From Denitrificimonas caeni DSM 24390 (GTDB lineage Bacteria; Pseudomonadota; Gammaproteobacteria; Pseudomonadales; Pseudomonadaceae), in NCBI RefSeq assembly GCF_000421765.1, contig NZ_ATXQ01000004.1, positions 62,001 through 126,000 of the forward strand: a stretch of DNA of 64,000 bases, written 5' to 3'. Positions 31,817-42,695 of the stretch are shown here, piece by piece. The stretch's first letter is position 1, and the number at the start of each line of letters is the position of its first letter. The position numbers and the translations under genes are program-made. The notes below the pieces were generated by a model, which saw nothing but the letters and a program-made list of their open reading frames with translations, did not search any database and had not been told where the DNA came from.

Positions 31817-32632
31817 GTGCAGCCTTGGATTAACGGTCAGCCCAGCGATACTATTGCGCTGGCTGACCGTGGCCTTGCTTATGGTGATGGTTTGTTTGAA
31901 ACCATCAAAGTGCGCAATGGCAGGGCAGTCCTACTTGAGCGTCATTTACAGCGCTTACAAGAAGGTTGCCAGCGCTTAGTGATTCCGCTTGATTTGCCGT
32001 TGTTACGGCAAGAGCTGGATGCTTATATGCAGCAGCTCGGTGTTGGCGTATGTAAGTTGATCTTAACCCGTGGCGTCGGTCAGCGCGGTTATGCTCTACC
32101 TGAGCCGTGCGTCCCGCAGCGTATTTTACAGTCTTCAAGTCTTCCTCAATGGCCGATCGCGCACAGAGAAAATGGCATTCAGTTGTATAACTGTCGGTTA
32201 CGACTTGCCGAGCAGCCCGTTTTGGCTGGGCTAAAACATCTGAATCGTTTAGAGCAGGTTCTGGCGCGGGCTGAGTGGTCAGACCCTGTTTACGCTGAAG
32301 GCTTATTGTTGGATCGGCATCAGCGTGTGGTTGATGGGGTGTTCAGCAATATTTTTATTGTTAAAAACCAGCAGCTAATGACCGCTGATTTAAGCCGTTG
32401 TGGTGTGGCTGGGGTGATGCGTGCCGAGCTGTTAACGCGTGCCCAAGCTGCCGGAGTTGCGGTGGCAGTGTCTGATATTACCCTCGAGCAGCTACTGCAA
32501 GCGGATGAGGTTTTCACTTGCAATAGTCTTTATGGTATTTGGCCTGTACGCAGTTACGCAACACAGCACTGGTCAGTCGGTGAATTGACTCGTAAGCTGC
32601 AGCAACTTATCAAAGACTTAGTGGATGAATAA
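31817..32632 (+). CDS. pabC: Aminodeoxychorismate lyase
   Basis: 271 aa, fold-type IV PLP enzyme: N-terminal ADRGLAYGDGLFETIKV, the PLP lysine in LKHLNRLEQVLAR, and VVDGVFSNIFIVKN. Converts 4-amino-4-deoxychorismate to p-aminobenzoate and pyruvate for folate. Starts with GTG 2 bp after fabF, so it is probably coupled. mltG starts 2 bp after its stop. Confidence 0.93.
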   Translation: MQPWINGQPSDTIALADRGLAYGDGLFETIKVRNGRAVLLERHLQRLQEGCQRLVIPLDLPLLRQELDAYMQQLGVGVCKLILTRGVGQRGYALPEPCVPQRILQSSSLPQWPIAHRENGIQLYNCRLRLAEQPVLAGLKHLNRLEQVLARAEWSDPVYAEGLLLDRHQRVVDGVFSNIFIVKNQQLMTADLSRCGVAGVMRAELLTRAQAAGVAVAVSDITLEQLLQADEVFTCNSLYGIWPVRSYATQHWSVGELTRKLQQLIKDLVDE

Positions 32633-32634
32633 CC

Positions 32635-33687
32635 GTGCTGCGTAAGTTAACCATTGCTTTTTTTAGTAGCTGTTTGTTTGTGCTGATGGCGGTCGCTTTG
32701 CTATTTTGGATGCAGCGCGAAGTACTTGAGCAGCCCTTGCAAATTGATAGTGAGCAAGTGCTTGCTGTGCCTGCAGGCAGCACGCCAAACGGTTTGTTGC
32801 TGCAACTGGAGCAGCAGGGTGCATTGCGCGGGGCGTTTTGGCTGCGGCTGAGTTGGCGATTGCAAGGCTATAGCCAACCTTTGCATGCCGGTGAATATCA
32901 GCTTACTGAAGGTATGAAAGTTGCGCAGTTATTAGAAAAGTGGCGCAGCGGTGATGTCTTGCAGTACCGCGTCACCTTGGTTGAAGGTTGGAACTTTCGT
33001 CAAGTCCGTAGCGCTTTAGCGCAGCAGGAAGAACTCCAGCAAACCCTTGGCGAGGTCAGTGATAGTGAGCTGATGCGTCAACTGGGTCAGGCTAATGTGC
33101 ATCCTGAAGGACGCTTTTTTCCGGATACCTATAACTTTGTGCGTGGACAAAGTGATTTAGATATTCTCCGTCAAGCCAATCAACGCTTACAAAAAGTGCT
33201 CGCTGAGGAATGGGCGACGCGCGCAGAAAACTTACCTTATCGGACAGCTGATGAGGCTTTAGTGATGGCATCGATTATTGAAAAAGAAACCGGTGTAGCG
33301 CATGAGCGTGATGAAATTGCTGGGGTGTTTATTCGTCGTCTTGGCATTGGTATGCTGCTGCAGACCGACCCCACAGTGATTTATGGGATGGGTGAGGGTT
33401 ATAGCGGGAAGATCACTCGCGCTGATTTGCGTCGTCCTACGCCTTACAATACCTATGTGATTGCTGGCTTGCCGCCAACTCCAATAGCCATGGTTGGGCG
33501 TGAAGCGATTCATGCGGCGCTGCATCCCAAACCTGGTAAAAGCTTATACTTTGTTGCGCGTGGCGATGGCAGTCATGTATTTTCTAATTCGCTGGCTGAG
33601 CACAATAAAGCAGTGCGTGAGTATCAGCTCAAACGTCGCGCTGATTACCGTTCCAGTCCAGCACCAGCTCCAGCTGCGGCTCAATAA
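32635..33687 (+). CDS. mltG: Endolytic transglycosylase MltG
   Basis: 350 aa. N-terminal signal anchor (about 5-25), a LysM-like region, and the YceG domain with catalytic Glu in ASIIEKETG, then LQTDPTVIYGMG and RRPTPYNTYVIAGLPPTPI. Cuts nascent glycan strands in the periplasmic face of the inner membrane and sets strand length. GTG start, directly coupled to pabC. The pabC-mltG-tmk-holB-pilZ-tatD order is conserved in pseudomonads. Confidence 0.95.
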   Translation: MLRKLTIAFFSSCLFVLMAVALLFWMQREVLEQPLQIDSEQVLAVPAGSTPNGLLLQLEQQGALRGAFWLRLSWRLQGYSQPLHAGEYQLTEGMKVAQLLEKWRSGDVLQYRVTLVEGWNFRQVRSALAQQEELQQTLGEVSDSELMRQLGQANVHPEGRFFPDTYNFVRGQSDLDILRQANQRLQKVLAEEWATRAENLPYRTADEALVMASIIEKETGVAHERDEIAGVFIRRLGIGMLLQTDPTVIYGMGEGYSGKITRADLRRPTPYNTYVIAGLPPTPIAMVGREAIHAALHPKPGKSLYFVARGDGSHVFSNSLAEHNKAVREYQLKRRADYRSSPAPAPAAAQ

Positions 33688-35308
<1,621 letters not shown>

Positions 35309-35405
35309 ATGTGTCGATCTGTGCGTATAATGATGACATGACACTGGGTTGTCACTGCAGCCACGTACTAGAATCAGACGGTTATTGACTCGCAAGGAAG
35401 GTGCT

Positions 35406-35762
35406 ATGAATCTGCCCCCGAATATTGGTCCACGTAATGGTATTTTATCGCTGACCATTAAAGATAAGTCCGTGTTGTACGCGGCATATATGCCGTTTAT
35501 TAAAAATGGCGGCTTATTTATTCCGACCAGTAAAGATTATAAATTGGGCGATGAAGTGTTTATGCTGCTCAATTTAATGGAAGAGCCAGAAAAGCTTCCT
35601 GTGGCAGGCAAGGTTGTCTGGATTACACCGCGAGGTGCACAAGGTAACCGCGCTGCAGGAATAGGCGTGCAGTTTAGTGATACTGATATGGCTGTACGTA
35701 ATAAAATTGAAACCTATTTGGCAGGTGCACTGAAGTCTGATCGACTCACCCATACCATGTAA
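35406..35762 (+). CDS. pilZ: Type IV pilus assembly protein PilZ
   Basis: 118 aa from the ATG at 35406 with AAGGAAGG upstream; the frame from 35349 is too long. Same length as P. aeruginosa PilZ, with GILSLTIKDKSVLYAAYMPFIKNGGLFIPT and KVVWITPRG. It is the divergent PilZ that lacks the c-di-GMP RxxxR motif and works with PilB and FimX in pilus extension. No pilus structural genes are in this window. Confidence 0.93.
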   Translation: MNLPPNIGPRNGILSLTIKDKSVLYAAYMPFIKNGGLFIPTSKDYKLGDEVFMLLNLMEEPEKLPVAGKVVWITPRGAQGNRAAGIGVQFSDTDMAVRNKIETYLAGALKSDRLTHTM

Positions 35763-35811
35763 TGTTTTGCGTATTTGCGATGTAAATTGACCTCTAATGA
35801 CGGCTGTACCG

Positions 35812-36600
35812 ATGCTTATTGACTCACATTGTCACCTCGATCGACTTGATTTAACGGCTTATAACGGTTGTCTTGATACTGCTTTGCAGGCTGCCCGTGA
35901 GCGTGGCGTTGGGCATTTTTTATGTATTGGTATCAGTGCTGAGAATGCGCCAACAGTGCGTGCTTTTACTGAGCGTTATGCCGACGTGGATTGCTCGGTG
36001 GGTGTGCATCCATTGGATTTAAGCCGTGGCAGTGAGCCAACCATGCAGTGGTTACTGGATGAGTTGAACCATCCAGGCGTGGTAGCTGTTGGTGAAACGG
36101 GCTTGGATTATCACTATCAGTCGGAAACAGCGCAGATGCAGCAGGATTCGTTCCGTCTGCATTTGGATGCGGCGCGTGAGTGTGGCAAGCCGGTGATTGT
36201 GCATACCCGTGAGGCCAAGCAAGATACGCTGGATTTGCTGCGTGAAGCAGCTTTGCCGCAGGCTGGGGTGATGCATTGTTTCACTGAAGACTGGCCGATG
36301 GCCAAAGCTGCATTGGATTTGGGCTATTACATTTCGTTTTCTGGAATTGTAACGTTTCGTAATGCCGATGCGCTGCGTGAAGTGGCCTTACAAGTACCGA
36401 GTGACCGTATTCTAGTTGAAACAGATTCACCCTATTTAGCGCCGATCCCTCATCGCGGACGGCCAAACTTTCCTGAGTATGTGGTGGATGTAGCGAAGTT
36501 TGTCGCTGAATTGCGTGGTGTATCTTATGAAGAGTTGGCAGCACAAACCACGGATAACTTTAAGCGTTTGTTTCCTTTAGCACGCGTACAAGCCAGCTAA
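35812..36600 (+). CDS. tatD: TatD family metal-dependent hydrolase (DNase)
   Basis: About 262 aa. TIM-barrel metal ligands: HCHLD near residue 6-10, Glu in VAVGETGLDYHY, VIVHTREA, MHCFT and the Asp in ETDSPYLAP. Probably a 3'-5' DNase of the YcfH subgroup. Start uncertain: ATG 35797 would add five residues (TAVPM); homologues usually begin just before IDSHCHLD, hence 35812. No clear ribosome site for either. Last gene of the plus-strand run. Confidence 0.92.
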   Translation: MLIDSHCHLDRLDLTAYNGCLDTALQAARERGVGHFLCIGISAENAPTVRAFTERYADVDCSVGVHPLDLSRGSEPTMQWLLDELNHPGVVAVGETGLDYHYQSETAQMQQDSFRLHLDAARECGKPVIVHTREAKQDTLDLLREAALPQAGVMHCFTEDWPMAKAALDLGYYISFSGIVTFRNADALREVALQVPSDRILVETDSPYLAPIPHRGRPNFPEYVVDVAKFVAELRGVSYEELAAQTTDNFKRLFPLARVQAS

Positions 36601-36801
36601 ATCAAGTTCTTGCATCAGACTAGCTTGGCTAGTTGTAAAGTTCTCTTGTGTAACGCTGGCTAGGTTGGCGGCTGCGCTCTCCTGTATGATCTGGCCATGC
36701 CAGCGACAGCACGCATGCACACAGTTCCTTTCAGGTAGATTGTATCGAATACGTCAGGCACGTATCTTAATTTAAAAGATATTAAAAGACTGGCGCATGT
36801 G

Positions 36802-36901
36802 GTACTTCGGGCTAGCTGTTAATCCGTCGATGAACCCATCCAGGGTTCAACTCCGGCGCTCCGCCATCCCTGGCTCGCTCGTCACACCTACCCCGAAGCA
36901 C
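36802..36901 (-). repeat. Dispersed palindromic repeat family B, copy B4
   Basis: Inverted orientation. Arms 36802-36819 and 36884-36901 match at 15 of 18 positions; central hairpin on the minus strand GAACCC, loop TGGAT, GGGTTC. With A5 it fills the 596-bp gap between the convergent tatD and cmoB genes; 36601-36800 contains nothing I can identify. Confidence 0.82.
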
Positions 36902-37035
36902 TCATTGATCTTTTGTATTGTTTGCACGCTTGCAGCTTGAATCAACAACAGCTCAAACAATGGAATACTTGCTGCTGATTACTCGAATAAGCGCAAGCGC
37001 GCAGTAGATTTGCCGACAATACACATGATCAAGAA

Positions 37036-37134
37036 GTGCCTCACTGGTGCTGCGGCTAGCGTAGCCAAGGATGGCGTAGCGCCCGAATCGGGTAAGGATG
37101 ACCCGTTGAGGGAAGAGCAGCACTAGTGAGGTAC
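37036..37134 (-). repeat. Dispersed palindromic repeat family A, copy A5
   Basis: Inverted orientation. Arms 37036-37053 (GTGCCTCACTGGTGCTGC) and 37117-37134 match at 16 of 18 positions. The bridge to B4 shares long stretches with the A6-B5 bridge, e.g. CTTGATCATGTGTATTGTCGG versus a near-identical run at 42359-42380. Confidence 0.82.
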
Positions 37135-37196
37135 GTCAGGCGCAGATATCTATCAGTAAAAAACTAAAGATTGACGCATGTCTAAATGGAAAATGA

Positions 37197-38156
37197 TTAA
37201 GGCTTACGCGCGACGATCACCGCCCGCATCGGAGTCGATAGGCCTTCAACGGTGTATTGTGGGTTCTCAGGATCTAAGAAATCGCCCAAGGACTGATACT
37301 TCATCCACGCGGTGGAACGCTGCTCGTCGGTTGAGGTGTGGCTGACATCCACACAGTGCACATCAACAAAGCCAGCACGACGCAGCCAAAGTTCCAGCGC
37401 CGCCACTGAAGGCAAAAACCACACATTACGCATCTGCGCATAACGGTCTTCAGGCACTAGCACTTGGTTGCAGTCACCCTCAATCACCAAAGTTTCCAGA
37501 ACCAATTCGCCACCACTGACTAAACAATCTTTCAGTGCTAAGAGATGATCGATCGGCGACTTACGATGGTAAAGCACGCCCATCGAAAAAACTGTGTCAA
37601 AACCTTCCAGCTTGACCGGCAAATCTTCCAGAGTGAAAGGTAGATGCCAGACGGGTGGCGCATCAAAAAAGCGCAGCATCGCTTGGAATTGGCAGAAAAA
37701 TAACCAATTTGGATCAACGCCAACCACTGTTTTTGCCCCAGCACCGAGCATGCGCCACATGTAATAACCGTTGCCACAGCCCACATCTAAAATGCGCTTA
37801 TTGGTTAAGTCTAAGTGAGGACTGACACGATCCCATTTCCAGTCGGAGCGCCATTCGGTATCGACATGCACATCAAACAGGTGGAAAGGACCTTTGCGCC
37901 AAGGAGTTAAACCTTGCAGAGCGGTGCGTAACTGCTCGCGTTCAGCATCGTTGCAAAGGCCATCCAGTTGAAACCTATCTTTAAGCTCTGTGGTTGTCGG
38001 TACCAGCGCAGGTAGTGCATTGACTGCCGCCATCCAGCGCGGTAAATCACCATGGCTGATGGCAAACAGGTCATCAAATTGTTGCTGGATACCACGTGAC
38101 CATTGTTTTAATGGCGTTGAGGCAAGCTGCTGAACTAAGGGGCTGAAATCAATCAT
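37197..38156 (-). CDS. cmoB: tRNA U34 carboxymethyltransferase CmoB
   Basis: 319 aa. SAM-type fold with [18 protein letters not shown] and [15 protein letters not shown], and the family's [27 protein letters not shown]. Uses carboxy-SAM made by CmoA to complete 5-oxyacetyl-uridine at the wobble position of several tRNAs. Its start overlaps the cmoA stop by 4 bp. Confidence 0.96.
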   Translation of the reverse strand: MIDFSPLVQQLASTPLKQWSRGIQQQFDDLFAISHGDLPRWMAAVNALPALVPTTTELKDRFQLDGLCNDAEREQLRTALQGLTPWRKGPFHLFDVHVDTEWRSDWKWDRVSPHLDLTNKRILDVGCGNGYYMWRMLGAGAKTVVGVDPNWLFFCQFQAMLRFFDAPPVWHLPFTLEDLPVKLEGFDTVFSMGVLYHRKSPIDHLLALKDCLVSGGELVLETLVIEGDCNQVLVPEDRYAQMRNVWFLPSVAALELWLRRAGFVDVHCVDVSHTSTDEQRSTAWMKYQSLGDFLDPENPQYTVEGLSTPMRAVIVARKP

Positions 38157-38896
38157 GGTAGGGCAATCAACGAAGCAAAGTTAAAACACTGGAACCACAC
38201 GATCACTTTGCTGAAACCTGCGCTGTATAAGCGCTCGCGGTGTTCTTCAAGGCTGTCGGGTAGCATGACTTTTTCAATGGCGCGACGCTTTTGCGCAATT
38301 TCAAGTTCGCTGTAACCATTGGCGCGTTTAAACGCGAGGTGCAACTCGTTGAGCAGTTCATGCTCGTCGGCATCATTGAAACGCAATTTTTCTGAAAGTA
38401 CCAGCGCTCCCGCAGGCAGGAGAGCGCTGTGAATATTTTTCAGGAGTTCAAGACGCTGTTCTGGTGCGATAAATTGTAAGGTGAAATTGAGCGTCACTAA
38501 TGACGTAGGCTGCAGCGCGAGAGTGAGAATATCGGCATCAATCACCTCGACCGGTAGCAGCTCTTGGAACATTGCATCTTGTGCGTTGAGATGTTCACGG
38601 CAGCGCTCAACCATTGCCGCTGAATTATCCACAGCAATCACTTTACAGCCGCTGTGGCTGACATGACGGCGCATGGCTTGAGTCACAGCGCCTAATGAGC
38701 AACCGAGGTCGTACAGGGTGCTGTTGGCTTGGGCAAACTGTGCGGCCAGTACGCCGGTATTCTCCACGATGGTTGGATACCCGGGTACTGAGCGTTTAAT
38801 CATATCGGGAAATACGCGCACCACATCTTCATTGAAGGTGAAGTCAGGTACTTGTGCGAGCGGTGTGTTGAATATGCGATCAGGGACGTGTGTCAT
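38153..38896 (-). CDS. cmoA: Carboxy-S-adenosyl-L-methionine synthase CmoA
   Basis: 247 aa from the ATG at 38894-38896, the E. coli length; the longer frame to 38935 is unlikely. DRIF start, [20 protein letters not shown] motif and [14 protein letters not shown]. Converts SAM and prephenate to carboxy-SAM for CmoB. Coupled to cmoB through ATGA. Confidence 0.96.
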   Translation of the reverse strand: MTHVPDRIFNTPLAQVPDFTFNEDVVRVFPDMIKRSVPGYPTIVENTGVLAAQFAQANSTLYDLGCSLGAVTQAMRRHVSHSGCKVIAVDNSAAMVERCREHLNAQDAMFQELLPVEVIDADILTLALQPTSLVTLNFTLQFIAPEQRLELLKNIHSALLPAGALVLSEKLRFNDADEHELLNELHLAFKRANGYSELEIAQKRRAIEKVMLPDSLEEHRERLYSAGFSKVIVWFQCFNFASLIALP

Positions 38897-38960
38897 AGGC
38901 TTGAGCAGGCAAAAAAGAAAGCCATTATGCCACATCTTGCGCTAGAGAATGATGGCTGGG

Positions 38961-39860
38961 TTAACCGCTAAAGCCTTGTGAGTGCCATAGGTGTGCCGCC
39001 ACTAATGCGCGCCAAGGACTGAACTGTTGTAGCCATTGCTCGGTTTGCTTGGCAGTGAGCGTATCTTTCTTGAGTAACACCTGCAAATAGCGGCGCACAG
39101 CGGCGTCACCATGCAGTGAGCCATCCAGCCAGGCAAAGCCGCGCATCAAAGTGTAGTTGACTGTCCAAGGGCCTATGCCACTAATCGCCAATAGCTCAGA
39201 ACGCAGCTGTTCGACATTCTCAGCGTTGACCTGCTCTGGAAACTGTAGCGTTTTAGTGTGTAAGAGTTGACTGATCTGTGCCATGGTCCGGGCTTTATTG
39301 AGCGATAAACCAACGCTGCGTAATGCTTCAAGAGGGAGCTGTGCGACACGCTGCGCATCCGGATAACACCAGATGCCGGAGGAGTGCTGCACGCCGGCCA
39401 GTTCAATAAAACGTCTGCGCACATTTAATGCAGCGGCGACGCTGATTTGCTGGCCAATAATCGCCCAAGTGATGGCTTCAAAAGGACTGCTGACTTGCGC
39501 AACCCGCAGGCCAGGGTGGCGTTGGATTAGTGGTCCTAGCTCAACATGCTGATGATGTTGTTTAAAAAAACTTTGAGTCGGCTGCTGAAGCCCCAGAAAG
39601 TATTCCAGCCATGACGGCCAGTCTTTTACCGTAGTTGGCGTGTTGACGTGCTCCGAATCAAGTAAGAGTTGTGCGTGCGCCTGTTCTGCAGTGAAGTGGA
39701 TGCTTAAACAGGCAGGTTGCTGATGCCAAATCAAACCTTTTTCGAGAGTATTGTGAGTCACGCGCTCAGCGAGTTCTTGACTATCGCGCTGATGGAAACT
39801 TAAAAAATCAGCAAGGTTGTAGTCGGTTGGTAGGGTAACGCTGTGAGTTAAAGTCGTCAT
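38961..39860 (-). CDS. alkA: DNA-3-methyladenine glycosylase II (AlkA-like)
   Basis: 299 aa. N-terminal AlkA_N-like half, then the helix-hairpin-helix GPD domain: AITWAIIGQQISVAAA, LLAISGIGPWTVNYTLMRG and the candidate catalytic Asp in SLHGDAAVRR, ending SPWRALVAAHLWHSQG. Removes alkylated bases in base-excision repair. No Ada regulator is adjacent. The N-terminal half differs from E. coli AlkA, so substrate range is inferred. Confidence 0.88.
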   Translation of the reverse strand: MTTLTHSVTLPTDYNLADFLSFHQRDSQELAERVTHNTLEKGLIWHQQPACLSIHFTAEQAHAQLLLDSEHVNTPTTVKDWPSWLEYFLGLQQPTQSFFKQHHQHVELGPLIQRHPGLRVAQVSSPFEAITWAIIGQQISVAAALNVRRRFIELAGVQHSSGIWCYPDAQRVAQLPLEALRSVGLSLNKARTMAQISQLLHTKTLQFPEQVNAENVEQLRSELLAISGIGPWTVNYTLMRGFAWLDGSLHGDAAVRRYLQVLLKKDTLTAKQTEQWLQQFSPWRALVAAHLWHSQGFSG

Positions 39861-40097
39861 CGCCAGGCCGTCATTGTGTCGTAGTAGTCAACAGAATATA
39901 CGCGTTTAGCCAATAAGTTACAGAGTATCGCTAGGGTTCAAATTCTGCTGCTGGATAGAGCTTTTGTGTTTACGCCCTTTGGCCTATAGCGCGCTATGTG
40001 TCGTCAGGCTATTGTGTTGCGTCACAGCTGAAACAGATTTTTAGGCTTGATCGCCCGCAACTAACGCGCAAATTGTGCGTATTTTTTTACCTGTCAG

Positions 40098-40111
40098 TGA
40101 CCGTTTGGTCA
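40098..40111. promoter_or_regulatory. 14-bp operator-like palindrome upstream of the FabH2-like gene
   Basis: TGACCGTTTGGTCA, a 5-bp perfect inverted repeat around GTTT, about 52 bp before the FabH2-like start. It resembles TetR-type operator spacing. The rest of the 302-bp gap (39861-40162) shows no other clear structure. Confidence 0.4.
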
Positions 40112-40162
40112 GCTGCTGGTGTGGTGGTCATCTAAAGCGGCACTTAACGTGGAAGATGCACG

Positions 40163-41095
40163 ATGATTGGCATACGCAGTATTGCAAGTTACATCCCAGA
40201 AGGCAGAGTCGATAACATCGCTCAGGCAGAGAGCTTTGGCCGCGATGCAGAGTTTGTGCAGAATAAACTAGGCACAACAACCTTGGCGATTAAAGCTGAT
40301 GACGAAGAAACCTCAGATTTATGCGTACGCGCGGTGCACAACTTGCTCGCGAAGAACGTTGATTTAAAGCTTGAGGATGTTCAGGCTTTGGTTGTCGTTA
40401 CACAAAATGGTGACGCTGAAGGACTGCCGCATACCTCGGCAATTGTCCAGCACAAGCTTGGCTTGCCAACCCATGCTGCGTGTTTTGATGTGTCGCTGGG
40501 CTGCTCTGGCTATGTCTATGGCTTGTATGTGCTGAAAGGCTTTATGCAGGCTGCGGGCTTGAAAAACGCCATCTTAGTCACGGCTGACCCCTATTCAAAA
40601 ATAGTTGATCGTGCGGATCGGATGACCACTTTATTGTTTGGTGATGCGGCCACGGCCACTTGGATGACTGAAGATCCAGTCTGGGAATTGGGGCCTGCAC
40701 GTTTTGGCGGCGATGGCGGCGGCGCTGAGTACTTGGTGGTAAAGGATGGTCATTTCCATATGAATGGTCGCCAAGTATTTAACTTTGCTAGTCTGAAGAT
40801 TATCCCGCACATGCAAGAAGTGCTGGATGAGCTCCATTTGAGTTTTGATGATGTCGATTCGATTTGCTTGCATCAGGGCAGTGGGGCGATTGTTGATGCG
40901 ATTGCAAAGCGTCTTGGCGATAACGGCTCTAAAGTGATTAAGGATATGTTTGGTGCAGGCAATACTGTGTCTTCGTCAATCCCTATGTTGCTTGAGCATT
41001 ATGCTTTTAATAACGACTGGCGTAACACTTTGTTGTCAGGTTTTGGTGTCGGTTTGTCTTGGGGTTCGGCATTGCTTGTGCGTCCAACGCGCTAA
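40163..41095 (+). CDS. 3-oxoacyl-ACP synthase III family protein (FabH2-like)
   Basis: 310 aa. Cys-His-Asn triad of KAS III enzymes is intact: Cys114 in SLGCSGYVYG, His237 in CLHQGSGAIVD, Asn267 in FGAGNTVSSSIPML. The whole sequence resembles the second FabH of Pseudomonas (MIGI-SIASY start, GFGVGLSWGSALL end). That group can start fatty acid synthesis from medium-chain acyl-CoA. It stands alone, away from the fab cluster at 28326-31814. Its own operator-like palindrome lies upstream. Exact substrate unknown. Confidence 0.88.
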   Translation: MIGIRSIASYIPEGRVDNIAQAESFGRDAEFVQNKLGTTTLAIKADDEETSDLCVRAVHNLLAKNVDLKLEDVQALVVVTQNGDAEGLPHTSAIVQHKLGLPTHAACFDVSLGCSGYVYGLYVLKGFMQAAGLKNAILVTADPYSKIVDRADRMTTLLFGDAATATWMTEDPVWELGPARFGGDGGGAEYLVVKDGHFHMNGRQVFNFASLKIIPHMQEVLDELHLSFDDVDSICLHQGSGAIVDAIAKRLGDNGSKVIKDMFGAGNTVSSSIPMLLEHYAFNNDWRNTLLSGFGVGLSWGSALLVRPTR

Positions 41096-41103
41096 TTGTT
41101 GCT

Positions 41104-41128
41104 GGGAGCGCGGGCGGCTCGCCCGCAT
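41104..41128. repeat. REP-type short palindrome, copy 3
   Basis: GGGAGC followed by GCGGGCG (41110-41116), loop GCT, CGCCCGC (41120-41126), 8 bp past the FabH2-like stop. Identical stem to copy 1. Confidence 0.78.
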
Positions 41129-41250
41129 TTGTGCACATGTCCATCTGCTTGTGCCGCAGTCTTCTTGATCTCGGTGTTTTCCAGCGTTCGGCGCATCTTT
41201 ACTTACTGCTATACTGCGTTTTTTAACGACAGCGGTAAGGATTCTAGTTT

Positions 41251-42198
41251 ATGAGCACACAGCCTGCCGGCGCATTATTGCATCCGCGCAACCGTCATCA
41301 GGGACGTTATGACTTTGCTGCGTTGATTGCTGTTGAGCCGCGCTTAAAGGCTTTTGTGATTATTAATCCGTATGGCAAGCAGAGTATCGACTTTGCCAAT
41401 CCTGCTGCGGTGCGAGTATTTAATGCGGCATTATTAAAGCAGCTGTATGGCATTAAAGACTGGCAAATACCTGAAGGGTATTTATGTCCGCCGGTGCCGG
41501 GTCGTGCTGATTATATTCATGGATTAGCTGATTTATTGGCGTCTGATGCGAAAGGGGTGATTCCGCGTGGAGCAGGTTTTACCGCACTGGATGTCGGAAC
41601 CGGTGCCAACTGTATCTATCCTTTGCTAGGTCAGCATGATTATGGTTGGCGCTTTATTGCCAGTGATATTGATGCGCAAGCTTTAGCTAATGCTCGGCAG
41701 ACGCTGCTAGCCAATGCTTTAGATAAAGTCATTGATTTACGTTTGCAGTCAGATAAATCTGCTTTTTTTAAAGGTGTGCTGCGCGCAGATGAGCGGGTTG
41801 TTTGCACCTTATGTAATCCGCCTTTTCATAGCAGTGCAGCTGAAGCGAGTAGTGGCAGCGAGCGCAAGTGGCGTAATTTAGGCAAGCAAGATCCGCAGCG
41901 TAAATTGCCGGCGTTGAATTTTGGTGGCAAAAGTAATGAGTTGTGGTGCAAGGGTGGTGAGTTGATCTTTGTGCGCAATATGATCAAGGAAAGTAAGGAT
42001 TACGCCGAGCAGGTGTTGTGGTTTACCACGCTGGTTTCGAAATCAGCACATATTCGATTGCTGCAACGCGTGCTTAAACAAGTCGGTGCTGTTGATGTGC
42101 AGATTTGCAGTATGGCGCAGGGGCAAAAGCAGAGTCGCTTTTTAGCCTGGACCTTTCATACTACTGAGCAGCGGCAAGCTTGGTTGGCAAAGGTTTAG
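41251..42198 (+). CDS. rlmF: 23S rRNA (adenine-1618-N6)-methyltransferase
   Basis: 315 aa. Starts [14 protein letters not shown], contains the SAM loop [15 protein letters not shown] and the N6-adenine methylase motif NPPFH. The tail [23 protein letters not shown] is characteristic of RlmF. Methylates A1618 of 23S rRNA. Single gene, downstream of which begins the A6-B5-A7 repeat cluster. Confidence 0.95.
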   Translation: MSTQPAGALLHPRNRHQGRYDFAALIAVEPRLKAFVIINPYGKQSIDFANPAAVRVFNAALLKQLYGIKDWQIPEGYLCPPVPGRADYIHGLADLLASDAKGVIPRGAGFTALDVGTGANCIYPLLGQHDYGWRFIASDIDAQALANARQTLLANALDKVIDLRLQSDKSAFFKGVLRADERVVCTLCNPPFHSSAAEASSGSERKWRNLGKQDPQRKLPALNFGGKSNELWCKGGELIFVRNMIKESKDYAEQVLWFTTLVSKSAHIRLLQRVLKQVGAVDVQICSMAQGQKQSRFLAWTFHTTEQRQAWLAKV

Positions 42199-42254
42199 AG
42201 TGTTTTCTTTGGATGCAAATGATTCGTGGCAATCATTGAGCAAGTTTGGCGCTT

Positions 42255-42359
42255 GACCTACCTCGCTGGTACTGCTTTTCCCTCAACGGGTCATCCTGAC
42301 CCGATTCGGGCGCTTCGCCATCCCTGGCTACGCTAGCCGCAGCACCAGCGAGATACGTC
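42255..42359 (+). repeat. Dispersed palindromic repeat family A, copy A6
   Basis: Arms begin TACCTCGCTGGTACTGC (42259-42275) and end GCAGCACCAGCGAGATA (42339-42355), 15 of 17 matching. The central hairpin is CGGGTC, loop ATCCT, GACCCG. First of three elements in the 553-bp gap between the convergent rlmF and rdgC genes. Confidence 0.85.
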
Positions 42360-42482
42360 TTGATCATATGTATGGTCGGCAAGTCTGCAGCACGAATCGT
42401 CTGAATCAAATGATCAGCAGCACGTCTCGAATGCTTGAATGCTTCATGCTGAGAGCGTGCAAACAATGCAAAAGATCAATGA

Positions 42483-42582
42483 GTGCTTCGGGGTGGGTGT
42501 GATGAGCGAGCCAAGGATGGCGTAGCGCCGGAGTTGAACCCTGAATGGGTTCATCGACGGATAAACACCTACCCCGAAGTAC
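42483..42582 (+). repeat. Dispersed palindromic repeat family B, copy B5
   Basis: Arms 42483-42500 (GTGCTTCGGGGTGGGTGT) and 42565-42582 match at 16 of 18 positions. Central hairpin GAACCC, loop TGAAT, GGGTTC. It lies 123 bp after A6 and 14 bp before A7. Confidence 0.85.
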
Positions 42583-42596
42583 GGTAGGCGCTTGAC

Positions 42597-42695
42597 GTAC
42601 CTCGCTGGTACTGCTTTTCCCTCAACGGGTCATCCTGCACCGATTCGGGCGCTTCGCCATCCCTGGCTTCGCTAGCCGCAGTACCAGCGAGGTAC
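42597..42695 (+). repeat. Dispersed palindromic repeat family A, copy A7 (perfect arms)
   Basis: The 18-bp outer arms GTACCTCGCTGGTACTGC (42597-42614) and its exact complement (42678-42695) are perfect. In contrast the inner hairpin is broken (CGGGTC, ATCCT, GCACCG). It directly abuts B5, and its tail TGTTTGCTAGATACTGC resembles the sequence after A3. No B copy follows before rdgC. Confidence 0.87.

Noticed and set aside
35349-35406. Longer N-terminus for PilZ, and similar extensions for guaB, purL, acpP, rdgC, cmoA, pgi and panB.
   Set aside because: In each case an internal ATG gives the family length, and in most a ribosome site sits before it; the extensions overlap promoters or are not protein-like.
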